Shown piece by piece: positions 33,846 to 47,497 of a DNA stretch of 64,000 bases (its first letter is position 1; each line of letters begins with the position of its first letter). A program made the position numbers and the translations under genes. The stretch is from Chelonoidis abingdonii (Eukaryota; Chordata; Testudines; Testudinidae): assembly GCF_003597395.2 (NCBI RefSeq), contig NC_133773.1, positions 128,269,871 to 128,333,870 of the forward strand, given 5' to 3'. Below the pieces are notes generated by a model. It was given only the letters and a program-made list of their open reading frames with translations, was not told the DNA's origin and searched no databases.

Positions 33846-34580
33846 AAGGGGCTCTTCCTGCACCATTCAGGTGAATGGGAGTTTGTTCTATTGATGTGAA
33901 TGGGATCAGGATTGAACCCGCAGAGAATACTGTCTCCAGGCTACAGTAGCATGTGTGGGTAGGGAGAACGGGAAGGAAAGCCTGTTCTTTACCCGAGGAC
34001 AGCAGATCAGATCAGTTGTTTGTTTTCATACATTTCTGGTTAATGTTTTCCTAGCTGCTCAGGTGCCACCATGGGAGCAGGTAGAAGCAGAGCTAGGAAG
34101 CTGTGGAGCAGAGTGTCAAAATGGAATGTTTTGCGTACACTGAAATTCCTGCAAACTCACTTTTCAGCAGCATTGTCTACAAAAACAGGAGTGTTTACAC
34201 TTTAAATAACCCTCCCTACCAATAACTAAGCCACCAGGATGCACCTGTGTCTGGACTGTGTAGCTGTGGGACTGTATGTCCGTAATCCATAATTTAGCAT
34301 CTCTACTTCCTGGTGTGCATGATATCCTTGCTTGCCATTTCCACAGCAAGCTGTTTCGGGCAGAAGTCAGTCTCCTATGCATTTTTTCTTCAGCCCCTAG
34401 CCCAAATCTTGGGCCTGATCCCGAAAGGTACTGAGCCCACTGAAGTTCCAACTAAACTTGGCTTTTGCTTTGTATTTTATATGTAGGTGTTTACTTTGCT
34501 TGTGAATATTCATTATTTCCTAGGCCTGAAGTGAGGCACAGGCCTTGTCAGCCCTCTGCGTTGGGGTGAATTTCACCCAT

Positions 34581-35592
34581 TATGCATTGTCTGGAAGGAC
34601 GGGTTGGATGCATAACCAAAAGCTGAGATATGAATTGCCAAGGGCAAAGGATCATTATGTCGGGCAACAAAAGCAGATGCTATGACAAAAATAACACAAA
34701 AGGGCCTGCAAAAGGCAGAAAATCCCATCTTCCTGCTGGCTCTTTGGCCTTTCCCTCCAGCGGAGGGAGTACGAGGGCAGTAGATAGCCTCTGGGAAGGA
34801 GATACAACAAAGACCAAATCAGCATAATCTTGGCCTTTGGCTACCTTTAAAACCTGACTTGCCCTTCCTTGAATGCCATCCTGTTGTGCTGGGACACAAT
34901 GGAGGAGAACCCCACAGTGACACTGAATGAGTTACAACGCCAACATCTGTGTGACCGTTCCTTTAACTGGTAGTGGAAGAAAGGCAATACCTTACTGATG
35001 ACTAACTTGGAAGATCAATCAGCCATGGTAGGGCCAGAGCAATCAGGGAGAAGCTGCTTCTTTAATACTGGCATTCCCTCCCTACACATAGGATCAAGCC
35101 CTGCAGTCCTTACTCTGGCAACACTCCCATTGAAGTTAATAGATGTTTTCTGCCCCCAATTTCCTATGCAGTCCTGTTGTTTAGCCACCTGCTAGTAAAG
35201 GATTCTTCTTGGCACTACATGCTTTGTTGAGCTCACTTTGAAATGGCCCATGCAAGGGTGATATGATGCTCTTTGAGCTGGTATCTCAGTGACCCTGGCT
35301 TTGATTGTTTTCTCCAGTTGTTGTTGACTCACCATCTCCCAGAAAGACACTACAGCCCAGTCTGATTTACGGGAAAGGCATTCATCAATAATGGATTTTT
35401 AAAACCGAGAATACCCCTTATTTAAATTGATATTCTTTAACATCAAGTTGAATACAACTGTCTGTAGTCCAGCAGGATGTATTTCAGCTTCCCTCAGGTT
35501 GTTCACTCTAGGATTGGCTATGACGGTATTGCAGTGAATGGATGTTTCTCTTTAAGAGTGTGCAAAAGTAATATCATCATCCCAGACATATA
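34581..35592. other. No gene; small repeat at 35095-35150
   Basis: 35095-35150 shares tgcagtccttactctggcaa with 26400-26472. The rest is unrecognised. Confidence 0.4.
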
Positions 35593-35770
35593 GATGAATA
35601 GATTTTAAAGCCAGAAGAGGCCATTATGATCATCTAGTCTGACCTTCTGCATAACATAGGCCAATGAATTTCACCCTGTAATTCCTCCTTCAAGCCATAC
35701 TTCTAGGTTGAACTAGAGCATTTTTTTATCTATAAAGACATCAAATCTGGAATTTGGACTGATATGTTTT
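35593..35770 (-). mobile_element. CR1 3'-end relic (copy f)
   Basis: The plus strand has gccagaagaggccattatga, then catctagtctgaccttctgc, the reverse of a CR1 3' tail. Confidence 0.7.
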
Positions 35771-36530
35771 TCTTTCCATAGCCAAATGTTGATACGTTAT
35801 CAAAGATACTAAAAAGAATAATTTTTGCAACGTTTTTTGTGTTTAGGTAGCACCACCTTTCCAATGATCATTAAGCACTTTGAGACGCTGATTATCAAAG
35901 ACTGAAGAAGCCCAGGTCATGTGAACAGTCGCATAATCAGCTGTATGTTTAGAAATTCTCTGTTGTATTATGTATCATGCTCATGGAACAACTTCCCATC
36001 TGACTGTGAATGCTACTTCTTGCAACTTTCAATCTTTTTTTCCCACTAAGGCTAACATTCCTTTTAATATTCTAACCTGCATGAACTTGTTGGTTGGTTG
36101 ATTGAAGTGAGTTTCCTTTATGAATTTAAACATCAGTATTTACTGATGTACAAAGTTATTCCTGGCAAAGCTTCTCTCTGGCCAACGTGCTATCACAAGC
36201 TAATTACTAAAATTTGACCTAAAAATGTTACATGCTCTGGAAGCTCTCTCTGAGATCGGAGGGAAATGCTTTGAGTTTTTAATCCCTCGGAATACCATCC
36301 AAAACCAGTGAAAAGCTGATGCACTGATCTGCCTTTTGATCTTTGCTCTGTGGGACTAGAATAAAACTGCTGATCCATGACACCCTCAATTTGTCAGGAA
36401 AAACACTGTGTTTTTTATTTACTAGTTATACTGCTCTTTTCGCCAGTTTGATCTCTCTCTAAACCTTTGTATCCCCTTGTGAGAGAGCTGCATAGGATCT
36501 AAAATTAAGAGTCTGAAAAGTCATTCATGT
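35771..36530. other. No feature recognised
   Basis: AT-rich, no coding or repeat signature that I can name. Confidence 0.4.
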
Positions 36531-36990
36531 ATAGAATCATAGACAGTATGCCAGAAGAGACCATTAGGTCTGACCTCCTGTGTATCACAGGCCATCGAAC
36601 TTCACCCAGTTACCCCATGTATTCAGCACAACAACTTGTTTGTCTAAAGCACATCTGCCAGAAAGGCAGCCAGTCTTCATGTGAACACATCAAGAGATGG
36701 ATAATCTACCACCTCCCGTGGTAAAAGGTTGTCCCCTTGTTTGGAGAATCATAGAAGTTAGAGATGGGAAAACACCTAGCTTGTCCTTTCAGTGCAGGAT
36801 TGCTTCTGATGATGTATTTTTGAATACTTCATCCATCTTGTATTAAATATTCTGAGAGAGATGGCTTCCATTGTTTCCTTTGAGAGATCATTCCAGTCTA
36901 ATGGAACTCACTGACTGGAGATTTGAACAGATTCAGTCTAAATTTACCTTTCCTTTATTTCATCCCATTAACCCTAGAATAGTTATAACT
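36531..36990 (-). mobile_element. Old CR1 3' part (copy g)
   Basis: The plus strand starts agaatcatagacagtatgcc and continues with gaccattaggtctgacctcc, the reverse of an old CR1 3' end. The 36820-36960 part resembles the end of the RT frame and UTR (a gagagatcattccagtctaa-like string). Confidence 0.65.
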
Positions 36991-37138
36991 CTTGTGGTTT
37001 ATTTATTTGTATTGTGTTAGTGCTTAGGGGCTCCAGTCAGGAATCAAGACCTCATTGTGTTAGGGGCTGCACAGATACAGAACAAGAGAGACAACTCCTT
37101 TCCCAAACAGTTTACAATATAAATAACGCCAGTCCCAG
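36991..37138 (-). repeat. SINE 3'-part relic
   Basis: Contains gtgcttaggggctccagtca, caagacctcattgtgttagg and ggctgcacagatacagaaca. It is the reverse of the tail seen at 38200-38312 and 47690-47803. Confidence 0.65.
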
Positions 37139-38060
37139 CCTCGACCTTGTTCAAACCTAAAAGATCCCTTTGCCTCATTGCATTCTCCGTATCCCTGCAT
37201 AACTGACATCCAAGCACTTTGAAAGGACTGAATAATACATAGCAGTGTTCCTGAGAACAGTCTGTTCGTTCAGCGCTGCCAGTCCTGCAGTCACAGGGGG
37301 TTCCCTCTGCAACAGGGACAGGTTGCCGTGACAGTAGGCTGTTAACATCTCATCTTCCAGTATGGCGAACAAGCTGCTTCCTGCTGACACAAATGACTTG
37401 AGTCTGTGGGCACAGTCCCACCAGGCCCCCTTCTAAACCTTTTCCCTTGTGTAACATGGTAGAGCTGTAGCTTTAGGTTAGGAGGATGTTACAGGAGTGA
37501 TCTGTAACATAGAGATGTCTGTATATACCTATATACATAAAAAGTTACTAGAAAAGTACCTGTAGACTGTGCTCCAGAATATTCACCATTATTTCCTGCG
37601 GGTTATGTAGTTTATGCCTCTTAGGCAGGGTAAATGGCTTTTTGTGTGCAGCTTATAACAGGGGAGATGGCCACGCTTTGAATCTTGGAGCTTGCTGGCT
37701 CATTGGAATGATTTGCACCTGCAAGCTTGATCACTGATTGTTATAAATTCCATTGAGATAAAGTTCTTCTGGACTCCAGCTTACAAAGCATGTTGCATGC
37801 TATTCTGGTATTCATAGTGTGTTGCACCATAGCCCTGATCACCGCATTTGGAATAAAGCGAGATCTACCTGTAAAAATACAACTGTAAGTGACTGAATTA
37901 GATATCGGATTGAGCTTTTTATATATTTATTTTTGTAAATGTGCATGTCAGGATTTACATCTTCAAAATGGGAGTTGTCAGGGGGCTGTGTCTCACTGCT
38001 TACCAAGGCATGTAAAGGTCAGCAAGTGAAATGAACGGCATCTGCCAGAGTGAGCAGGCT
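37139..38060. other. No feature recognised
   Basis: No domain-bearing frame or nameable repeat. Confidence 0.4.
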
Positions 38061-38067
38061 TTCTAGA

Positions 38068-38312
38068 GAAGCAGTGTGGTCTAGTGTCTAGAGCACAGCA
38101 CTGGGACTCAGGAGACCAGGCTTCTATTCCTACCTTTTTGCTGATCTATTTGGTGACCTTGAGCAAAACAATTCTCTTTCTCTGCTGTTTCTGTTTAGAT
38201 TGTAATCTCCTTGGAGCGGGCACTGTCTCTTACTTTGGCTGTGTATAGCCCCTAGCACAGTGGGGTCCTGGTCTTGGTTCAGGCTGTTAGGAGCTGCAGC
38301 AATATATACATT
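38068..38312 (+). repeat. tRNA-derived MIR/CORE-SINE-like element
   Basis: A-box-like tggtctagtgtctagagca near the start and a B-box-like ggcttctattcc. A core follows, then a tail with ggagcgggcactgtctctta, cctagcacagtggggtcctg and an aatatatacatta end. Confidence 0.7.
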
Positions 38313-39640
38313 AGTATGTCAAATGTATGGTGGTAAAGGAGTGAAATTCATCTGTGGCCACTGTGTACAGCTGTTGCACAGCTCCCCAGGACTGCGGGCA
38401 CCCTGCCCTCCACTATTTTTAGAAACACCAGCTCCGTGTAATCACTTATTGAGCAGCCCTCTCCCCACCCATGGCACCCCCTGCAATGTCTGCCTGGAAC
38501 CCATTCTCCTGGCTTGCAGGGATGCGTGATGCTACTCCAGTGTGGACGCTCAGCCTGAAAATGATGTCCCTAACCTCTGTGCCCAAGTTTCCCCATCTGT
38601 CAGATGGCACTGGCAATACTTCACAGCTGCACATGTGACAGCAGAGTGGCGACATGAAGGATGCAAACCCCAAGAAGGCTTATTTCATTAGTTTTTATAA
38701 AATGCTTTTAGTTTAGGTGTTCTAGAATGGCTGGAAAGACTGTGTGTGTGTGTACATATAAATCATAAATAAAATATGTTAAACACACATTTCAATAAAC
38801 ACGTGACAGTGTTACATTTCTAAAAGGACCCATTTCACAATTAATTTTAGCTCATAAACTAATTAACAGAATGTCCAGGAAATTACCAGGTAAAGTTATT
38901 CTAGACTCGCGGTGTAAATGCTGTAATTTTGGGGAGGCGACGCTGTGTCTTTAGTCCATTACAAAGAGGTTGAATCTCTGCTTTTAAATGGACCATTCAG
39001 CTCAGCCTCAAGTGTGGAGCCATGAATGGTGCCTCTGTAATATATGACACTAAAATAATATTGACACAATAATTATATCACCATTATTATGTGTTGTTGA
39101 AATTTGTGCCCTCGAATATCTAGGGAGAATAGAACAAGTTTGTACTGGAATAGAGAGACTGGGAAATGATTTTTTTTTTCAACACATAGGAAAAATAGCA
39201 GTGTACGTTCAGAGTTAGTAATAAGTCATATGACTGGTCTAATTTTGGGGCAGTACAATTACAGCTGTCTTGGCGTATATTTAATAGAACAGCATCCCAA
39301 ATGTACAGCAACACTAGGGTACAAAGTGTGCTTAGGAGAACTGAGATATCCAGGGAATTATATTGCAGTGCCTGAGAGTCCCTTAATGTGATGCTCAGTA
39401 ACCTATACAGCACATGTATAGAGCCTAGTAGTGCAACTGGCTAGGGTGAAAACTATAGCCTGGGTACAAGAGTAATTTTCTGCCTCTCAGTCTTTCAGGC
39501 AGACTGTAGCATCCTTGCAACTGTTACTCTCTCTCTCTAGGGAGTATCAACACACGGAGGTGCAGGAGTGACGTTCACCTTACCTGCTAAATCAGCACAT
39601 AGTATAGGGAGATGACTGGCCTGAATATAGAGGCTTAATC
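38313..39640. other. No gene; AT-rich repeat-free part at 38680-39120
   Basis: A MIR-like scrap may lie at 38575-38625. The 38680-39120 stretch (for example atgaatggtgcctctgtaat) shows no repeat and is a candidate conserved non-coding block by appearance only. Confidence 0.3.
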
Positions 39641-39644
39641 CTTG

Positions 39645-39904
39645 CAGGGGCGGCTCTAGACATTTCGCTGCCCCAAGCACTGAGGCATGTTGCGGGGGGC
39701 ACTCTGCCGGTTGCCGGTCTCGGGGCTCTGGTGGATCACCCTCAGGCTTCGGTGGAGCCACGGGACCAGCAGACCCTCCACAGGCATGCCTGCGGGAGAT
39801 CCGCCGGAGCCCTGCCTGCCGTCCTCCCGGCGACCGGCAAAGCGCCCCTGCGGCATGCCGCCCCAAGCACGCGCTTGGCGTGCTGGGGCCTGGAGCTGCC
39901 CCTG
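39645..39904 (+). mobile_element. hAT MITE (caggggcggctctag type), 260 bp
   Basis: Starts caggggcggctctaga and ends ctggagctgcccctg, an inverted tip. Flanks aatccttg (39637-39644) and gatccttg (39905-39912) agree at 7 of 8 positions. The GC-rich interior yields spurious frames on both strands. Confidence 0.9.
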
Positions 39905-39912
39905 GATCCTTG

Positions 39913-40655
39913 GCAGTTAGAGCTTGTATTTGTGACCCCCATTCCAGACCTGAGTTTAACTGTGGTGTCACATGGACTCACTGGGGTATAAAGGGAGAAG
40001 TGGCTGTGAAATGGGATAGGCATGGGCTATGGTTCTCCTTCAAATTCTCTCTGCTTCTGTTAGATATCACCTTATTTTAAGTCCCTTTATGACTGTTTAT
40101 GTTCAAGAGAAATAGTTTGAAACCAGAGATTTGGTACCAAATTGTGGATTGGGATCCAGTTTCAAATATTGCCATTGGGGATATCTCTGTAATGTAGGAG
40201 TTTGGATTTGGATCTGGGCTTATATCCTGCAGCTCAGACCCATATGTAACACTGGACAGAGGCACCCACAACATCAGGCAAATGACCCCATGTAGAGACC
40301 AGAGCCACTGGTCCATCACTCCACATTTAAATTCAAACTTGTGAACACAAATGTTCTTTTTTCCCTCCCTTTCCTGATTTTATAGCGTCTCTCCAGGGCA
40401 GTAACAGCAGCTGCTTTGGCAAGTGCCAAGCGAATAGGGCTATGCAACCACCTTGTATGGAGAAGCACAGGCCATGCAAACAGACCTTGATGCTATAATG
40501 GTGATGTTGATAAAGGAGCATGTGGGCTTCATCTCTTGGTGTGACCATCAGGTAAGAAATGCTGGCTAAGACATCTCATGCTGGAGGTAGGCAGGTACAG
40601 GATTTACTCAGCCTGTTAGTTCCTTCAGGACAATTCAAGGGCTGACTCCTTTTCA
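39913..40655. other. No feature recognised
   Basis: Nothing nameable. Confidence 0.4.
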
Positions 40656-40657
40656 CT

Positions 40658-41110
40658 TTTGCCTTGTCTACACTAGGCGTCTTTCTTGGAAAGGTTCCAC
40701 TGTTGCTGAATTTGGTTTCATTCTTGCAGGGGCAGCAATGCTAGGATAGAAAGGGCTCCATTGGGCTGCCACCACTGTCTTAAACACAACTTCATCAGAC
40801 TTTGCTAAGAGCAAGTGTAAAGTGCCGGATCTTGTCTAAATATGGTAGATTCAAAATGGAGAGTCTTCCTTCTGTCTCCTGTGGCACAGCAATGCGCTGC
40901 TGGCCTATCCCAGCAGCAAATGACTATCTTCCTCTGGCACTGGCTCAGCTGCTCTGCTCATCAAGGGCATGTCTAAAACACACTTGAACTGACACATTTG
41001 AAAACTAGACGGGTCACCTCTGCCAGAGAATACCTGTTGAAATACAACTTGCCCTGTCTACACAGGGTTTTTAAAACATGCTAGCTACATGTTTTAGCTG
41101 ACACTCTTTA
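40658..41110. repeat. Possible MITE pair with gtctacac words
   Basis: ttgccttgtctacactaggc (40659) and gccctgtctacacagg (41051) match the tip word of the MITEs at 49748-50430. Boundaries are not defined. Confidence 0.35.
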
Positions 41111-41580
41111 TCCTAGTCTAGGCAGGCTCCAAGAGAGTGGAAGGATGGAGCCAATGTCCTGTCCACAACCTCACCTGCCCAATACATCAGCTCAGACATC
41201 TCTGCACCTATCCCATGAGCACCTTCCCTGAATTGAGTGGTACGGCCATTACCATCTCTGTCTAATCACTTCTCAAGACCAATTGCTTCCTAGGGTCTGA
41301 TTCTGCCAGCCTTACGCTGAGTAGTATCGTACTCTGCAAGTAGCTCCATTGAAATTTAGGGCGCTTCACAGTCAATGGGTATTTTACCACTGACTTAAAT
41401 GGGATTGGAATTCCACCCACTGTGGCTGCTCAGGGAGTGAGGAAGATAAAGGTGGCATAATCAAGCCTTTCAGGATGGCTTGAGCTGTGGGGGCAGGTGG
41501 GGTTACATGTGCATTATCCATTTATAATCGTAAGCTGAGGTTCTGGCCCTTTGTTTCTAATGAGACACTGTGAATGGTCA
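41111..41580. other. No gene; small palindromic repeat near 41295-41420
   Basis: The segment contains tctgattctgccagccttac and later cttaaatgggattggaattc, resembling the palindromic small repeats elsewhere. Weak. Confidence 0.35.
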
Positions 41581-41581
41581 C

Positions 41582-41960
41582 ACATAAGAATGGCCATACT
41601 AGGTCAGACCAAAGGTCCATTTAGCCCAGTATCCTGTCTACTGACAGTGGCCATGTCAGGTGCCCCAGAGGGAATGAACAGAACAGGTAATCATCAAGTG
41701 ATCCATCCCCTGTCGCTCATTCCCAGCTTCTGGCAAACAAAGGCTGGGGACACCATTCCTGCCCATCCTGGCTAATAGCCGTTGATGGACCTATCCTCCA
41801 TGAACTCATCTAGTTCTTTTTTGAACCCTGTTTTGATCTTGGCCTTCACAACATCCTCTGGCAAAGAGTTACACAGGTTGACTGTGTTGTGTGAAGAAAT
41901 ATGTCCTTTTATTTGTTTTAAATCTTTAAACACAAATTTAATTGCCTTCTAATTTTCATG
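41582..41960 (-). mobile_element. CR1 3' end (copy h)
   Basis: The plus strand has acataagaatggccatacta, then ggtcagaccaaaggtccatt, the reverse of a CR1 3' tail, followed by UTR and the last RT codons (tccatgaactcatctagttc). 5'-truncated. Confidence 0.85.
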
Positions 41961-42760
41961 GCACTGAGCTGGCTTGATGGTTTAATGTGCATTGTGATCA
42001 AAGCCTGGAATGGAAGAGAATGTATGTCTTTTCTCAAGTAAATTTGGGTCCCATCTTTGGTTTTTTTGCTTTGATACAGATGCATCTGCCATTATTTACA
42101 CCTCCTTTCTGGGCAGCTATTATTTAACATGAAAAATAGAAGTAACCCTGGAGCTTGGAAGCAAAAGACGCTATGTTTGTTTTCTGAGGTACACAGGGAT
42201 TCCTGTTTTGCAGCTACAAGGAGCATATTTCATAGTGTTGCAGACAGTTTCTGCCAATTAACATGAACTATGGCTCCAAAAGTATTCACTTACCATAAAC
42301 CTGCAGTCCATTAACTCCTGAGTCCCAGCCTTTGCCATTGGCAAATTCATGACAATGCAAATAGAAACAATTTTAAAACTTGTCACTGGGAATGTGCTAC
42401 TCCTGCCGGATTGGCATTTATTTAACAGAAGATATGTGCTCTCTCTGGGTTGGAAGCCAAAACTAAACACATGTGACCAGGGATTAACTCTCCTTGCCCT
42501 TTTGCCTGGTACAAAGTATGGGTGGGGAGTTCTGGAGAAAGAAAACTTCTGTAAGGTTCTGTTACGGGAGTTTCAGAGTCAGGACAGGATTGGGACCACT
42601 TCCAATGGAACAAACAAAGGGCTTATGGGGCCCTGGCCCATCCGTGCTGAAGCCCTACACTTCTGCATCAAATCTGTTCTAGGATGCTGGTACCTGCTCC
42701 CACATAAAGGTTGAAGCTAGAACCATATTATTAGCCTGATTTTCAACAGCACTTCCCCAC
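41961..42760. other. No feature recognised
   Basis: A 121-codon frame at 42349-42714 has no known domain. Confidence 0.4.
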
Positions 42761-42765
42761 AACTT

Positions 42766-44566
42766 AAGAACATAAGAACAATCATACCAGGTCAGACCAA
42801 AGGTCCATCTAGCCCAGTATCTGTCTACCGACAGTGGCTATGCCAGGTGCCCCAGCGGGAGTGAACCTAACAGGTAATGATCAAGTGATCTCTCTCCTGC
42901 CATTCATCTCCATCCTTGGACAAACAGAGGCTAGGGACACCATTCCTTACCCATCCTGGCTAATAGCCATTTATGGACTTAACCACCATGAATTTATCCA
43001 CCAGTTCTCTTTTAAATGGTATAGTCCTAGCCTTCACACCTCCTCAGGTAAGGGAGTTCCACAAGTTGACTGTGCGCTGCGTGTGAAGAACTTCCTTTTA
43101 TTTGTTTTAAACTTGCTGACTTTAATTTCATTGGTGACCCCTAGGTTCTTGTATTAGGAATAAGTAAATAACTTTTTGCCTTATCTTACTTTCTCCACAT
43201 CACTCATGATTTTATATACCTCTATCATATCCCCCTTAGTCTCCTTCTTTTCCAAGCTGAAGAGATCCTAGCCTCTTTAATCATTTCCTCATATGGGACC
43301 CTCTTCCAACCCTAATCATTTTAGTTGCCCTTTTCTGAACTTTCTAGTGCCAGTATATCGTTTTTGAGGTGAGGAGACCACATCTGTACACAAGTATTCG
43401 AGATGTGGGCGTACCATGGATTTATATTAAGTGGGCAATAATATATTCTCAGTCTTATTCTCTAATCCCTTTTTAATGATTCCTAACATCCTGTTTGCAG
43501 TTTTTGACTGCCTCTGCACACTGCGTGGACATCTTCAGAGAACTATCCACGATGACTCCAAGATCTTTTTCCTGACTCGTCTGTAGCTAAATAGCCCCCA
43601 TCATATTGTATGTATAGTTGGGTTATTTTTTCTCCAATGTGCATACTTAAATTGTATCGCCACGATTAAATTTCATTTGCATTTTGTTGCCAATCACCTT
43701 AGTTTTGTGAAACGATCTTTTTGAAGTTCTTCACAGTCTGCTTTTGGTCTTAACTATCTTGAGCAGTTTAGTTATCATCTGGCAAACTTTGCCCACCTCA
43801 CTGTTTACACCCATTCTCCAGATCATTTATGAATAAATTGAATAGGATTGGTCTTAGGACTGACCCTTGGGGAACACCACTAGTTACCCCTCTCCATTCT
43901 TGAGAATTTACCAATTAATTCCTACCCTTTGTTCCCTGTCTTTTAACCATCTCAGTCCATGAAAGGACCTTCCCTTTATCCCATGACAATTTAAATTATG
44001 TATGAGCCTTTGGTGAGGGACCTTGTCAAAGGCTTTTCTGGAAATCTAAGTAGCACATGTCCACTGGATCTCCCCTTGTCCACATGTTTGTTGACCCCTT
44101 GAAAGAACTCTAATAGATTATGTAAAGACACTATTTCCCTTTACAGAAACCATGCTTCTTTGACTATTGCTCAACAGTTTGTTTGTTTTTCTATGTGTCT
44201 GACAATTTTATTCTTAACTATTGTTTCAACTAATTTGCCCGGTACTGACGTTAGACTTACCGGTCTGTAATTGCCGGGATCCCCTCTAGAGCCCTTTTTA
44301 AATGTTGGTGTTACATTAGCTAACTTCCAGTCATTGGGTACCGAAGCTGATTTAAAGGACAGGTTACAAATCTCAGTTAATAGTTCCGCAACTTCACATT
44401 TGAGTTCTTTCAGAACTCTTGGGTGAATGCCGGTGACTTGTTAATGTTGAGTTTATCAATTAATTCCAAAACCTCTTCTAGTGACACTTTAATCTGTGAC
44501 AGTTCCTCAGATTTTTCACCTACAAAAGCCAGCTCAGGTTTGGGAATCTCCCTAACATCCTCAGCC
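42766..44566 (-). mobile_element. Long CR1 copy (copy i), about 1.8 kb
   Basis: On the minus strand this runs from an RT-upstream region (44566) through most of the reverse transcriptase to the 3' end. The octamer tail is seen as taagaacataagaac at 42768. Decayed RT blocks, plus-strand view: ggaacaccactagttaccc (near 43869) is the reverse of the S-G-V-P-Q-G block, and agtttagttatcatctggcaaa (about 43768) covers the catalytic F-A-D-D-T. Many frameshifts. Same subfamily as 62151-63617. Confidence 0.88.
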
Positions 44567-45675
44567 GAATGTTCAAAATGCCACTGATTTTGCTGGAATT
44601 TTGCAGACCATCTCTCATTCTAGGGTAGAGCGTTTCTGAGGAGTTTGGTGAAGAATCAGAGACAGATTCTCTGTCATCTGCTTTGTGCCAATGTGGAAAA
44701 ATAAAGCAAATGGCCAAATCTGCTTTACTGGGCAGCGGAGGATTCTGCTTCACAGGGAACTTGTCCACCAGTGCTGGGCTGCTTAGTATGCAGTCCCCAC
44801 TCTGGTTACTTGGAATAAGGGGCATGGCTGCAGGAGGAGGCTTGCAATGAGTGCCCCTTCCCTGGCTGTTCCCCATCTGTCAGAATGGGTCCTGTTAGGT
44901 TGTTGGTAGCCAATGTGAGACATAGCAGCCTTTGGAGGACTGGGATGGTGACTGTGGGCCCCTGAGCTGGGAACTGCAGAGTTGTTTTTGCTCCCTTGGA
45001 CTTGTGCTGTGTGTAGCTTGGCAGGTATATCGTAGCTGGGCCAAAACATTTTAAACTCTATGTTTTATTGGTTCTACAAAACCCAGGAACTTTGCTACAT
45101 AGTTTTGACCACAGCTAGTGGCACCTTATCCATTAGCCAACTATTGACATACATGGAGCTTTAGAGCACTCCTGTAACAGTTGGAGGGGAAAGGGTTACA
45201 GATGTTTGGGAGGGCATAGAGAGGAGCCAACGTCCCAGAAGGGTCATGTTTGTGAGGCGGTCAGCTGCTGTGGTGATGGGGCGAGATCAATGCCTAGACA
45301 GATCGATGGATCGCATGTCTCAAAACCCTGGCGCAGTGGGCCTCAAAGGGCAGCTGTTGCTATTCCAGCCTATGAGTGGGAACCAACACAGCATCCCCAG
45401 CAATATGCCAAAATTGCCTACAATAGCTAATTAGATATGCTGGGTCAAGTTCAGCCCTGGTGCACACAGAGCTCTCACCGATATGACTGGCAGTTGTGTG
45501 GTTGCAGGAGGATTGTCTCTCCTGGAGTCCATTCATAATGCCCTCTGTGCACAGGACTCCCATTGACTTCAGTTGGGGTGAATGCTGATCTTCCTTTAGC
45601 ACAGCTGTTCTGGGAACACATCGGGAGCCTCAAACAGGTTAGACTTACTCTGTATCCACTGAAGCCACTAGGGCT
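44567..45675. other. No gene; small repeat near 45456-45590
   Basis: 45540-45590 has the cagtt/cccattgacttc phrase shared by small palindromic repeats. Otherwise nothing is recognised. Confidence 0.35.
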
Positions 45676-45679
45676 TGGC

Positions 45680-45960
45680 TGTACTGGGAACATGCATCAT
45701 GTTGGAAAACGTGTTACCTAACAAGACTTAGCTGGCATGTTGTTAAACCCTGTGCTGAGTGCAGACGGGCTTGGTCGTATTCTAACTCCATGTTAAACAC
45801 TGCTTTGTGTCCTTAGTGTAAACAAAGATGGTCATGTTTTAAAAGGTGTTAGCTGGTTCGTGGCTAACTCTATCCTTGCCACACTAAGGGCAAAGCACTG
45901 TTTAATATTTTCTAACAAGACGCGCTTTCCTCATGTAGACAAAAAGAGCTCTTCTCGCAC
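45680..45960. repeat. Possible MITE, poorly bounded
   Basis: Starts in a cttggctgtactgggaacat-like tip and ends near tcatgtagacaaaaag, weakly matching the gtctacac tips of the 49748-50430 cluster. Confidence 0.3.
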
Positions 45961-47490
45961 CCAGGTCCCCTACTGGGTATCTGAAGGGGTGGTTGTAGCT
46001 AGTCCTCATGTAGTCCTTTGAGCTAGACATTTTCTGCTTCTCTGTCTATGGAGGGTTTCATCCCAATTTATATTGTTATATCAATAATCCATAGCATGTA
46101 TTCATTAGCACCTTTGCCATAACCATGTTGTTAAGTTGTGTTGCAGTGAGGTCACAGAAAAGCCAGGAAATTCAGAGAGAAAACTGACAATCCAGCCACG
46201 TCTCATGTTGCTGCACACAGGGATTCAGGGGTTTCATGTAACAGCTATGCTGTAATACATGCCTGGGCACAAGGTGATGGCTGAAGGAGAGTCAAATGAG
46301 TGTGTGCATTCCTGGCTTTCGCTGGCCTGAGTTACTACAATATTAACTTATACAACACTTGAGGTGAACCATATCTATGTGCATAGTTCCACAATGTGCA
46401 AAGTAGAACATTGTGAGTCAGATGAAATAAAGATCCTGCTATGGACCCGTTTCTGAGGCTTATCTTGCCAAACTCTTTGCTCTGCCATAGCAAATATGAT
46501 TAGGTAGCAGACTTGTAGGCTAGCCTCCTGCCTACAGTATGTGTATAGTTAACAGTAACAATTAGGAGTTTGTGGTTCAAATTTGCTGTTGAAATTAAAG
46601 AGGTACCATTCTGTTGACCTGAGTGAAGATACAACTGCGCACCCGAGAGGTCAGTTTAACCACGAGCCTTCAAAATACAGTAAACACATGAATTAATTGC
46701 CTGTTTGAGGTACATAATCATTTAATTTGGCAGACAGAGAATTAAACAGTTTACTTATCTGGAGTTAGAACCGAGAAGTACCTGGTTTAATCAACTCAAC
46801 GACAGTTCTGCTCAAGTTCTTTTCCTGCGCCCTCTCCTGTGAGCCTACCTAGTTTGCAGCTTCCTGCTTTGGCTGCTGCTAGCAATCTTGGTGAAAAAGG
46901 CCTGTTGATAAGAGAAGACACTTGAGAAACATGAGAAGGTGGATGATTTAACAGGGTTTTGGTAAAGGCTCCATAGGAGCAAAATGGGACTTTTTCAAGA
47001 CAGGGCCTGGAACTCTACTGGTGCAGAAAATGCTCTACGTAGTTCAGCTGCTGGTGGTCATCTTGAGCATTTTAGGAGCTGAAGGTGATGCAGTAATGAG
47101 TAAAGCTGCCTGACGAGAGCTGAGTTACCAACCGCCCTTGTGCTTGGAGTAAGAATTGTTAGGAGACTGGAGGCAAATTTAGAATAAAAGCAACCGGCTC
47201 AATTATGAGATTATGTCAACTGGGATTAATTGAAACCACATAAGCAAACTGAAGAGGCGTATCATTGTGGATCTAACTGGTTTTACAGAAACTCTGTCCA
47301 CCAAACCTCCCTGGCATTGTAAATGGTAACAAGCATTACAGGAGCAGCTGTTATGCAAGAGTTCCCTGCTGAGAGTTGGCTTTTACAAATTAACCCTTTC
47401 ACCTACCACCAGGGAAGTCAGTATTGTAACTTTGCAAAGGAATAATTAAGGTGTGCAGAGGGCAATTGGTTGATGTAATATATACAGTTA
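45961..47490. other. No gene; candidate conserved non-coding stretches
   Basis: 46640-46790 and 47150-47290 are repeat-free and contain homeodomain-like ATTA/TAAT words (for example gggattaattgaaaccacat). Appearance only. Confidence 0.3.
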
Positions 47491-47497
47491 TAATACA

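Noticed and set aside
39537..40023. Overlapping frames up to 144 codons on both strands
   Set aside because: They lie on a GC-rich hAT MITE with inverted tips and a near-perfect 8-bp duplication; composition explains the lack of stops.
43862..43880. Possible host exon suggested by good codon-like text
   Set aside because: The text is the reverse of the conserved CR1 S-G-V-P-Q-G block.
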